Of a DNA stretch of 64,000 nucleotides, positions 21,826 through 32,258 are shown one piece after another. The notes beneath the pieces were generated by a model. It did not search any database, was not told where the DNA came from, and was given only the letters and a program-made list of their open reading frames with translations. This stretch comes from Euphorbia lathyris. Lineage: Eukaryota > Streptophyta > Magnoliopsida > Malpighiales > Euphorbiaceae. The position numbers and the translations under genes were made by a program. Each line of letters starts with the position of its first letter. Positions within the stretch are counted from its first letter, which is position 1. The DNA is taken from positions 31,960,501 through 32,024,500 of the forward strand of contig NC_088917.1 in assembly GCF_963576675.1 (NCBI RefSeq). Direction: 5' to 3'.

Positions 21826-24795
21826 ATGGCTTCCGGCAAAAACAAAACCCCTAAAACTCAAACCTCAAACAAACCCACTCAGGCTGACCAGGCGGGTCCT
21901 TCGACGGAAATAGAAAGGAAAATGATCAAAGTACACACAAGGGTCAACAATCTGGAAGTTCTAAAATGCCGATGGTTTTCTCCAAGCTTTGTCTCGTCTG
22001 AGAAACCATTCTGTGAATGGATCGAGAAGAACAAGTGGAAAGTTCTCTTCTCTCTTTCAGGAACAACCTATCCCAGGTTAGTACGGGAATTCTACTCGAA
22101 TCTACATGTTGATGCAGATGACTCTGACTATTTGGAGACCACAGTTAAAGGTCAGAAAATCATCATAACCCCTGCATATTTAGCCACCTTACTAGATTTA
22201 CCAGACGAAGGAATTCAGTTTAGAACGACGAAGGAGAAAGTGCCAAAGGACATGGCTGAGAAGCTCAAGGGGTTCTGTAAACCTAAGGATCATAAGGGCG
22301 AGATACTCAGCACTTGTATGGGTAAAGAACAAAAGATGGTCCACTACATGCTGACCAACTTCATCTTCCCAAAACTCAACTCAGCCTCATCCGCCTCCAA
22401 CTTCGAGCAGTGCTTTATCTGGCACATGCTGACCTACACTCCGCTTAATCTTCCCGTCTTCCTCATTGGCGCTTTTCAACGAAGTGGTAAGAAACTCCGC
22501 TTGGGCTCTCTCATTACAAAAATTATTCAAGACAAGCAAATAGAGACGGTGAATGAAACAAGTACATTAGGGAGTGAAATCACTGCAGTTCTACTGGATG
22601 GACTATTGTACAATCAACTCTTAAAGGGATATGAAGGAGTTGGAGATGCTGAAGAAGATGAAGAAGCTGAACAACCTGAAATTGAGCTCGAAACTGAGCC
22701 TGCAAGAGATGTTGAGGCTCATGCTGAGTCACCTAAGACAGCTCAGCCTGAGAGGCGCAAGAAGAGGAAAGCTGTAGAAACCTGCTCAAAAGACATTCAT
22801 GCTGTCCCAAAGAAAGTACGACTATTATCAAAAGAAAAAGCTAAAGCTGATAAGGCTAAGGAGCAAGCTGAGAAAAGAAAAAGGCAAGAAGAGCCTGAGG
22901 ATGAGGAAGAAGAAACTTCAGAATCACCTTTAAAGAAAAGGAAAAAGGGTAACTCCTTAAAAATAGTGGAAGCTGTCCCACTAGACTGTACTCAACCTGA
23001 AGGTCATGGAACTGACCAAGAAAAGGAAGCTGTAGAAGAAACTGAGCAACATGTTGAGCACCAAGAAGCTAATACTGAGCAGGAAGAATCTCCAAATGTT
23101 GAGAAATCTCAGGATGATGCTGAGCAGAGAAAAAGAGAAAGTAATGTTGTTGAGGGTCCTGTTGCGCAACTTGTAGAAGAGGAAACAGTTGCTACTGAGT
23201 CTAGTGAAGGTATTCGAACTGACCATTCACCGCCAAAAGCTGAGACGCGGCGAAGACTCAAAAAGAAAGCGCAAAAGCAAATTGATCTCATGAACGACTT
23301 TCCCATTGATGAGCTTGAAACTGACCTCTCTACAATCCAGTTCCAGTACTTCTCTAATGAGACCGAGTCACCACCAGAAAATCCAGTGGAAAAACAAGCC
23401 TCTGTTACTCAGGATGAGGAACAAGCCAAAAACCTTGCAGATCCAAGTCAAGCTGCTCAAGGTGGCACACTTCCTGTCTCCACCTCACCTCTTCAAGCTG
23501 AGCAGATTAACTTGTCTAATCAAACTCCACCTCCAACACAACATGTTGATGACTCAGCTCATCCAATCAATCAAAGTCCAGGTACCAATCAAGGTACTCA
23601 ATCTGGCAGAGAACCAACTCCTCCACCACCATCAAACTCCGTCCCAGCCTTTGAGTCTAATGCTGCTAAATTTGCATACTTGAATGCTACTGAGTCTGGC
23701 AGACGTGTCATTGCTTCTGCTCAGTCCTTACTTCAAGACTTCAACACTACTCAAGCTGACAGTCACCAATCTACTCAAGCTGAGTCCTCCCACCTGTCAG
23801 GTATTACTCAGCTTCTGAATGAACTTCGAGGACTAAAAGATCTGGTTAGCGTTATCACTACGGTTCAAACTCAGCAACCGAATCAAGGGCAAATAGCAAA
23901 ACTGACTGAACTAGTGCTTACAATGGCCACCCATATGAATTCGCTTGAAGGCAAAATTCACCAACTGTCAGAAGTCAATCCAGGGTATGCCACTTCCACT
24001 GAGCTTCAAAGCTATTTTGCTAAGCTAACAGCGGAACTGACCACCTCTAGCGCAACTGCCAATCCTGAGTCTGCTACATCTGCTGAGTTGCAAGACTGCC
24101 TTACCAATCTGAATGCTGTGCTGACCAAATCAAGTCCACCCGGCAATGCTGAGTTTGCCACCTCTGCCGAACTTCAACAATGCTTCACCAAGCTTCATAC
24201 TGAGCTGACCAGTACTCGTGACTTAGTATCCTCCTCTTCCCAGTGTACTATTGACCAATTAAGTGAAGCAGTCAGACTACTCAACATCGACAGAGCCCAG
24301 ATGGATGTTGATCCAATCTCCAACACTGAACTCATGAGCTTTTCACAAGCTATCATGAAGGCAATGCGCATCAACAATGCCCAGCGCATGTTTTATGATT
24401 CTGCTCTGCTAAAACTGTTCCATCAAGCTTTTGGTCAGCTCACAAGCTCACTCACCTGCCTGAGCAAATCTCATGAATGCCTCCTCAGCATGATCAGCAG
24501 CTCCCTTCGGGTTCCTAGGCATATCCAGGACGATAGTGTACCAGTCATTGATGGCTTGGGTGAAAGTACCAAAAGGCTTCAGCGCTACTCCCATTATCTC
24601 TCCTCTGCAGCACGAAATGAAACCTTCCTCTACAAACCCGATGATGGCAAAACGGGGGAGACAAGTCAAGGAGGAACTCAGCGTCAAGGAGGAACTCAGC
24701 CTCAGCCTGCAGGTAATGCTTCTGGAAGCAAAGAGAAAGAGAAAGGCAAAGGAATTGCCCAAGCTGATCACTCGGCTCAGAAAAAGAAGAAGTAG
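21826..24795 (+). CDS. Third ORF of the Copia element, copy 1 (989 aa, unknown function)
   Basis: The first real ATG is at 21826 (MASGKNKTPK, context aaaATGGct); the frame is open upstream but has no ATG. The N-terminal ~290 residues resemble the domain known as 'putative plant transposon protein' found in SIRE-type third ORFs (REFYSNL, LLDLPDEG, NLPVFLIGAF). A long acidic and basic low-complexity region with KKRKKG-like clusters follows, then a P/Q-rich part. Three exact-period 28-residue repeats start at residues 722, 750 and 778 (ATSxELQ...). A helical C-terminal region and a K/E-rich tail end it. I see no signal peptide and no membrane segment, so the usual 'env-like' label is not supported by sequence. 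It is uninterrupted in both copies, although gag-pol carries four stops. Confidence 0.85.
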   Translation: MASGKNKTPKTQTSNKPTQADQAGPSTEIERKMIKVHTRVNNLEVLKCRWFSPSFVSSEKPFCEWIEKNKWKVLFSLSGTTYPRLVREFYSNLHVDADDSDYLETTVKGQKIIITPAYLATLLDLPDEGIQFRTTKEKVPKDMAEKLKGFCKPKDHKGEILSTCMGKEQKMVHYMLTNFIFPKLNSASSASNFEQCFIWHMLTYTPLNLPVFLIGAFQRSGKKLRLGSLITKIIQDKQIETVNETSTLGSEITAVLLDGLLYNQLLKGYEGVGDAEEDEEAEQPEIELETEPARDVEAHAESPKTAQPERRKKRKAVETCSKDIHAVPKKVRLLSKEKAKADKAKEQAEKRKRQEEPEDEEEETSESPLKKRKKGNSLKIVEAVPLDCTQPEGHGTDQEKEAVEETEQHVEHQEANTEQEESPNVEKSQDDAEQRKRESNVVEGPVAQLVEEETVATESSEGIRTDHSPPKAETRRRLKKKAQKQIDLMNDFPIDELETDLSTIQFQYFSNETESPPENPVEKQASVTQDEEQAKNLADPSQAAQGGTLPVSTSPLQAEQINLSNQTPPPTQHVDDSAHPINQSPGTNQGTQSGREPTPPPPSNSVPAFESNAAKFAYLNATESGRRVIASAQSLLQDFNTTQADSHQSTQAESSHLSGITQLLNELRGLKDLVSVITTVQTQQPNQGQIAKLTELVLTMATHMNSLEGKIHQLSEVNPGYATSTELQSYFAKLTAELTTSSATANPESATSAELQDCLTNLNAVLTKSSPPGNAEFATSAELQQCFTKLHTELTSTRDLVSSSSQCTIDQLSEAVRLLNIDRAQMDVDPISNTELMSFSQAIMKAMRINNAQRMFYDSALLKLFHQAFGQLTSSLTCLSKSHECLLSMISSSLRVPRHIQDDSVPVIDGLGESTKRLQRYSHYLSSAARNETFLYKPDDGKTGETSQGGTQRQGGTQPQPAGNASGSKEKEKGKGIAQADHSAQKKKK

Positions 24796-25243
24796 AACTA
24801 GCCCAGTCAATATCTAGGACTTAGCTTTATATCCTGTCTTTAAATATATGTGTTTTTGAATTTGTGTTTTGAATTTAAAAGGTCAATATATTATAAGTAT
24901 TAATTTCCTTCCCGACCTGACTAAATTTTGAACAAACAAATCAAGAAGTTAAAAACACTCAGTATGCATTAACACCAAAACAACTTATGCAATAAATGAG
25001 AAACAACATACTTCTAATATTTTTGAAAAACTGACTTTAACCCAGACAAGCTCAAATCTAAAACCAAGTAAGTATACACAAATGTCTTAAAACTAATTCA
25101 ATTAAACATTGGAAGATTTAGAACTAAGTTAAGACAATATGTGCAACCCTTACGGGGGAGTCATTCCAAAAATATCAATCATGGAGTAACTTATAACTGA
25201 GTTCCATAATTATGTATTTTGCCAACATCAAAATGGGGGAGTT
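24796..25243 (+). other. 3' untranslated region and polypurine tract, copy 1
   Basis: Non-coding. The plus-strand primer AAAATGGGGGAG lies at 25230-25241, just before the LTR start. A second similar run, acgggggagt, occurs near 25153-25162. Confidence 0.85.
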
Positions 25244-26662
25244 TGTTGAAACACCTTTCCACAAGATTTTGATTTGACAAAATCATCCATGATTAAGAGG
25301 CAATTAAATTTAAATGCTTTGATTTAATTGTACTCATGAGTTTGTTCAATATTGAGTGCAAAAATATATACAAAGTAAAAGACAAGACAAAAGTCAGCAT
25401 AAGCAAAGCTGAGTGGAAAGCAACTCAGCTTGACAGAATGGAAGCTGAGTGGAGTAAAACTCAGAAGCAAAACGAAGCTGACTAAAGTTGAAGATTTCTT
25501 CAGAAGCGGTTACACAGAACGGAGCTGACCAAGTATGCACCCAGCTTAGAAGTCGAACATCCGAAGATTACGAAGAAAGCTGAATATCAGTCAGGACAAC
25601 ATGAAGGATCCGTTCACTAAAGGACAAAGTCTGTCAATCTTCTGCACCAATAATTGGAACCTCGAAGACACCTAAAAGACTAATTCCAAGAGTCATGGGA
25701 CGCTGGATTATTGGTAAAAGACAACTGGCACAAAAAGACAAGACAGACGCAAGAAGACAAACCTGACGCCTGAAGAAAACAGTGAAAGGGAATGGCGGAG
25801 CAGTCTGAAGACTAACCAGGAATTGTTCCCCAAAAGAGCCGTTTTGGTGTTAACGGTAACAACAATTCAAAGGATCCAAATCTGCAATTTCCTTCTATAA
25901 AAGGACAATGAAGAACCTTGGATCATTACTCAAGCATCAAAAGAAAAATACAAAGAGAGAAAATTCTGAAAGCACTCAAATACAAAAAGATCTTACACCC
26001 ACTTTTCTATTCTCTGTGTAAATGCTAGATTGATTATTGTATAATCATCTAAAGTGTTCTTTAGCATAAAAAGAACAAGTCTGTGATCAATAGGAATATT
26101 GAGAGTGTTAAGCTGAGTGCTTGGTTGTAAGCATTCAGTGGTATAGAAATCTAGGTGCTGGGTTGTAGCACTTAGTAGGAGTTGAGTAGACGAATAGAGG
26201 AAGGTACTCTTGCATATTCAACTGCCTTGTAATTGGTTTGTGCTCTACCGTTAAAGAGCTCAGTATTGGATTCAAAAAGCCCGGAGGACTCTGGGGACTG
26301 GACGTAGGCAGAGAGGCCGAACCAGGATAAGTGATACTGAGTAATCTCTGAACTCTCTTTTATATTGTATGTGTTCTTTGCTATATTTACTCAGCATATA
26401 AATTGCCTAAGCTGACCTTGAGTAAATAAGTGGTGCTGAGTTAAGAAGCTGACCTCCAAGAGTGTCAATTCTCAACTCACAAGAAAACAACTTTAGTCAA
26501 CATCTGACTAAAGCTGTCTTCAAACATATCTCACCAAGCTGACCAAAAAGCTGAGTTAATAAACTCTCAAAATAACTTCCAGTCAGCTTAATTAAAACGC
26601 GAAAAAGTTATATTAGTTCCTAACCCCCCCCCCCCCTTGGAACTAATTACCAGGGACCAACA
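25244..26662 (+). repeat. Copia LTR 2 (1419 bp), shared by both tandem units
   Basis: TGTTGAAACACC to GGGACCAACA. TATA box at 25895-25904. The C tract has 13 C's. It serves as 3' LTR of unit 1 and 5' LTR of unit 2, and is much closer to LTR3 than to LTR1. Confidence 0.95.
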
Positions 26663-26664
26663 AG

Positions 26665-26676
26665 TGGTATCAGAGC
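26665..26676 (+). other. Primer binding site, initiator tRNA-Met, copy 2
   Basis: TGGTATCAGAGC two nucleotides after LTR2, identical to copy 1. Confidence 0.95.
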
Positions 26677-26724
26677 CTAAGCTCACTACTCAAAGATTTA
26701 ACAATCTTGAGCTGATCCCTAAAA

Positions 26725-29700
26725 ATGGGTGAGAATAGCACTCGGTTCCTTCCAGGCAACCAAACAACACAGATACTCCCTGAGGGACTATCAATCACTA
26801 GACCTCCCCTATTCTTTGGGTCAAATTATACATTTTGGAAGAATAGGATGAAAAACTTTATTCAAGCCACAAACATGAGTGCATGGCTTGCAATTGTTCA
26901 AGGTCCACATGTGCCATACAAAACTGTTAACGATGAGAAAATCGTTAAAAGTGAGGCTGAGTGGACAGAGGATGACCTCAAAAAATTACAAAATAATGCT
27001 TCGGCTATAAACATGCTTCACTGTGCGTTAGATGCTGCAGAATACAATAAGATTTCAGGTTGCGAGTCAGCACAAGAGATTTGGAAGAAGCTTGAAGTAA
27101 CCTATGAAGGCACAAGCAAAGTTAAGGAGTCTAAAGTCAATCAACATATGAGACTCTACGAGCTGTTTGAGATGAATGAGAATGAAGACATCTCAGAAAT
27201 GAACGCAAGGTTCACAAATATTATAAATGAGCTAAAAAGGCTTGGAAAGAACTTCACTGAAGAGGAACAGGTGAAGAAAATTCTGAGAAGTCTGCCTAAG
27301 AGTTGGCAAGCAAAGAAAACAGCCGTAGAAGAAGCTTAAGACTTGACTACCTATAAATATGATGAGCTGATCGGATCCTTGCTGACCCATGAAATCTCTA
27401 TGAAAAACTTTGAAGCCAAAGAGAAAGAAAAATCAGAAGATAAGAAACAAAAGTCATTTGTCATGAAAGCTGACTCGACTAAAGCTGAGTCAACTGATGA
27501 TGAGGAAATAGCCATGTTCACCAGAAAAATGAAGAAGCTGTTCAGAAGGAATGATAGAAACGGCAAAAGGTCATTTAGAAGAAATGACAAGTATAAAGCC
27601 GGGTCAAGTGACAAATACAAGAAGGACAGCTCGAAGTCTGTCACATGCTTTGAGTGTCATCAAACTGGGCACATCAAGTCAAGCTGTCCCAACCTCAAAA
27701 AGGAGAAGAAGGGAAGCAAAAAGGCTATGGTAGCCACATAGAGTGACAGTGATGTGTCAACATCATCCGAAGCTGAGCAAAATGAAACAGCCAACATATG
27801 TTTTATGGCAGATGATGGAGCTGACCAATCCCAATCTGAGCAAGCTGACCTCTCTGAAGATTCCGAGCAGGAGGAAAACAACAATGAGGTAACATCCTTA
27901 CTTTTGCTTAGAAATGAAATGGTAAATGCCCTGAGTGGCCTATATACACTAACTAAGAAGTGTAACAAAAAGATTAAGGCACTCAGCAGGCGCTGTGATG
28001 AGATTGAAGAGGTCAAACTGAGTGACCTCCGATATCTTCTCCAGGACAACTCTGACTTGCATACCAACATGCAAATCTTACATAGGTTTGTCACGGAGGT
28101 TCAATCTGAGTCAAAGAAACTTAGAAAGGATATCACAATGTTATAGAGTCAAGGGAAGGGCTCAAATAGAAATAAACCCCATGCTGAGTACGCAAATACT
28201 AGTCAGCATAAGCAATCTACTCAATGTGAGTGTTGTGGAAAAAGGGGACACACAAAGGATGTGTGTTGGCATAATAAGCGGACTGTCCAATGTGACTTCT
28301 GCGGAAGAAAAGGGCATACCACAAAAGTATGTTGGCATGCCCAACACAATAATGCTGACCATACTCAGTTCAACCCACAAAGGGTACCTTTTTGTGATTT
28401 CTGTGGTAAGCCAGGCCACACCATAAAAGTATGCCGTCACAAGTTAAAATATGAGTTTGCACCTGTTTATACTAACAAGAAAGGACCCAAAAGGAATTGG
28501 GTACCTAAAAATGAATAGTTTAAACTGCAGGTCAGCTTGACATGCGTGGAGAAGTCAAAACTATGGTATATAGACAGCGCATGCTCAAGGCATATGACAG
28601 GTGATGAAACTCAGTTCATCACACTAGAGCTTAAACGAGGTGGAAGTGTAAGCTTTGGAGACAACAAGAAGGGTAAGATAGTCGGCTCAGGTACTATCAA
28701 AGGTAACCCAACTATTGAGTCTGTCTCCTTAGTTAAAGGCCTCAAATACAATCTGCTAAGTGTAGCTCAGCTTTGCAAGTGCGGCAGAAAGGTTGTATTT
28801 GGTGATACTAAGTGTCAAATACTCGAGGGAAATACAAATGAATTAATTTTAACTGCCCCTCGTGTAGAAAATGTATACATGTTAAACTTAGAAAAACAGT
28901 TTTCTAAAAACATATGCTTAGTGTCTAAAGAGGACAACTCTTGGCTATGGCATAGAAGACTTGGGCATGTCAGCATGGACCTTCTTGCTAAATTAGCTAG
29001 AAAGCAATTAGTTGAGGGATTACCCAAATTAAAGTTTGAAAAAGATCAACTGTGTAAAGCTTGTCAGCAAGGCAAACAAACTAAAAAGTCATTTCATAGC
29101 AAAAATATTGTCTCAACCAAAAGACCATTGGAATTACTACACTTGGATCTTTTCGGACCTATCCAGCCACTCAGCTTGGGAGGTAAGAAATATTCCTTGG
29201 TTATTGTAGATGATTTCTCTCGGTACACTTGGATCATCTTGCTGAGCAGCAAAGATGAAACTTTCGAGATGTTTACCACATTGATTAAAAAGCTTGAAAA
29301 TGACAAAGACCTAAGAGTAGCTCACATTAGAAGTGACAATGGTGGAGAATTCAAAAACCAACAGTTTGATGAATTCTGTGAAACCAGTGGTATTGACCAC
29401 AACTTCTCTGCTCCTAGAACACCTCAACAAAATGGGGTCGTTGAAAGGAAAAATAGAACCATTGTCGAAATAGCTAGGACAATGCTGAGTGAAAATAGGC
29501 TTCCAAAGTACTTCTGGGGTGAAGCTGTTCACACGGCATGTTACATACTGAATAGGGCTCTAGTTAGACCTATACTTAAGAAAACCCCATATGAGCTTTG
29601 GAAAGGACGAAAGCCCAACATTGGATACTTTCGTGCCTTTGGGTGTAAATGCTTTATACTCAATACAAAAGACAACCTTGCTAAATTTGATGCTAAAGCT

Positions 29701-31604
29701 GACGAGGCGATCTTTTTAGGGTACTCAACAAATAGTAAAGCATATAGAGTATTTAATAAAAGAACTCAGGTTGTAGAAGAGTCTGTACATGTTGAGTTCG
29801 ATGAAACTGACCCTACAGGTAAGTCAGTTCAGCCTGAAGAAGATGAACCAGGCTCAGCTTCCGCTGATCAACCAGAAGCCTCTGTGTCAACTATACAGGA
29901 GCTGACCCAAGGTAAGCAAGAAATTGAAATATCATTTGCTGACCAATCTATTCCTGTAGAGATTGTAGAAACACCTCTTCCAAACGACTCAACACTGCCC
30001 AAGGAAATAAAGATCCCAAGAGGACATACAGAACAAGCCATTCTTGATGCCGCCAATAACAAATTAATGACCAGAGATCAGCTTAGAAAATACCTCAGCA
30101 ATGTTGCATTCGTCTCAATACATGAGCCAAAGAAATTTGCTGATGCTGAGCAAGATGAATATTGGATCAATGCTATGCAAGAAGAGCTTGACCAATTCAC
30201 CAGAAATGAGGTATGGGATTTAGTACCTAAACCTAGGAATCAAAAGCCCATAGGAACCAAGTGGGTCTTTAGAAATAAGCTAGATGAGCATAGAAATGTG
30301 ATTAGAAACAAAGCTCGACTTGTAGCCCAAGGCTATAGTCAGCAAGAGGGTATAGACTATGGAGAAACATTTGCTCCTGTTGCTAGATTAGAAGCTATAC
30401 GTATACTGTGTGCCTATGCCAGTTACATGAACTTTAAACTATACCAAATGGATGTAAAAAGTGCGTTTCTTAATGGCTTTATAAACGAAGAGGTATATGT
30501 TAATCAACCTCCTGGGTTTGAAGATCCAAAATTTCCAAACCACGTTTATAAACTCAAAAAGGCCTGTACGGCCTAAAGCAAGCTCCAAGAGCTTGGTATG
30601 AGAGGTTGACCAACTTCCTGCTGACCAGGAACTATGTCAGGGGAAAAGCTGACACAACCTTGTTTATTAAGAAAAAGGGTAAACATACCCTACTTGCACA
30701 GATATATGTAGATGATATAATTTTTGGTGCTACTGACGAATCTTTGTACAAAGAATTTAGCCAACAGATGCAAACTGAGTTCGAAATGTCCATGATGGGT
30801 GAACTCAACTTCTTCCTTGGACTTCAAATCAAGCAAGGTAAGAATGACATCTTTATAAGTCAGTCTAAGTACACCAAGGAAATGTTAAAGAAATTCAGCA
30901 TGGTAGATTGCAAACCAATATCAACCCCCATGGGTACTGATACTTTCCTATGCAAGGATGAGAAGAGTAAGTCAGTTGATAGTAAACTCTATCGAGGTAT
31001 GATAGGTTCTTTACTCTATCTCACTGCCAGTAGACCGGATATTCAATACTCAGTATGCTATTGTGCTAGATATCAAGCTGACCCCAGGGAATCTCATCTA
31101 ACTGCTGTAAAAAGAATTTTTAGATACTTGCAAAGCTCAGTTGATGCAGGTCTATGGTATCCAACCTCAAATGACTTCACACTCATTGGATATACTGATG
31201 CTGACTATGGACGAGATAAGCTAGAACGGAAGAGTACTTCAGGAGGATGTCATTTCCTTGGAAGCTGTCTAGTATCTTGGTTCAGCAAGAAGCAATCATC
31301 CGTAGCTCTGTCTACAACTAAAGCTGAGTACGTGGCTGCTGGAAGCTGTGTTGCACAAGTCCTATGGATAAAACAACAGCTTGAGGATTACGGAGTCAAA
31401 ACAAAGACAATAGAGATCAAATGCGACAACAAAAGTGCCATTGATCTATCTAAAAATCCAGTCCAACACAGCAGGATGAAGCATATTAGCATAAGGCATC
31501 ACTTCATCAGAGACCATGTACTAAAAGATGAGATCAAGCTGACCTACGTGCCAACAAATGATCAGCTTGCAGATATCTTCACTAAACCCTTAGCACGAGA
31601 ATAA
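26725..31604 (+). pseudogene. Copia gag-pol, copy 2: four shared stops plus a frameshift
   Basis: Organised as copy 1, with the same stops at 27337, 27739, 28144 and 28516. In addition one C of a CCC run is missing (30563-30564 against 20129-20131 in copy 1). This shifts the frame inside reverse transcriptase, just before the conserved [11 protein letters not shown] motif, and ends it at 30576. The downstream part (YVDD, RNase H, 30606-31604) remains open in the other frame. A handful of amino-acid changes distinguish it from copy 1. Pol is therefore inactive in this copy, while copy 1 keeps an open pol. The deletion is the only length difference between the two 9-kb internal regions. Confidence 0.92.
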
Positions 31605-31797
31605 TTCAACACACTAAGGGGAGCAATTGGTATGTCAAATCCACTCTCAATAATTCTGTATGGTTGAATGATTGCTATACTGAGTGGAAATTTGAATGAA
31701 TGTGCAAATTCCATGCTAAGTAAATTAACAATAAATATCTACTCTCTATTAAGTTTAAAAATAGAAAAATAACCTCATTCTAAATAGACATAAACAT

Positions 31798-31921
31798 TGA
31801 GTGGTTATACTGAGTAGATACAAATGTTGAGTAAATATCCCATGCTGAGTAGATAGACATATTGAGTCTTCATCTTATGCTGAGTAGAAGCACATACTGA
31901 GTGCTCAAACGTATGCTGAGT
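31798..31921 (+). repeat. TGAGT iteron array, copy 2
   Basis: Same array as in copy 1, shifted by 10433 bp; no difference in the TGAGT cores was noticed. It is kept although gag-pol of this copy is frameshifted. Confidence 0.75.
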
Positions 31922-32015
31922 TATTTAGAGATAGACAAAACATTGACACTTAACATCACGAATGCTTCGAATTCTAGAAAAATAAAAAAGAAACCCACTC
32001 GCGTAAAATGAACCT

Positions 32016-32168
32016 ACACGTGTAACCTCTGGCACCTTGGAAAGACGCACATTAATGGCAAATCCCATGCGCCGAAGATGTCATAAATGACAGAATCTTT
32101 GTCGGTTGAACATCCCTAGGTAAAACGGCTAGTTAATGAATAAGGGCCGCCGTAAATCGGTATAAAAT
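32016..32168 (+). promoter_or_regulatory. Putative internal promoter of the third ORF, copy 2
   Basis: G-box-like ACACGTGT (32016-32023), TGTCATAAATGACA (32079-32092) and TATAAAAT (32161-32168) in the same spacing as copy 1, followed by the same CT-rich leader. Confidence 0.6.
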
Positions 32169-32258
32169 GTGGAAGAATTCCCACTCACAAATCCTTACTC
32201 CTACGATTCTCTGAAATCAAATCTCTCTCTCTCCCTAAGAACATCAAAACCTTCAAAA

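Noticed and set aside
22981..24810. Antisense frames inside the third ORF
   Set aside because: They mirror the charged, low-complexity coding sequence and have no domain or context of their own.
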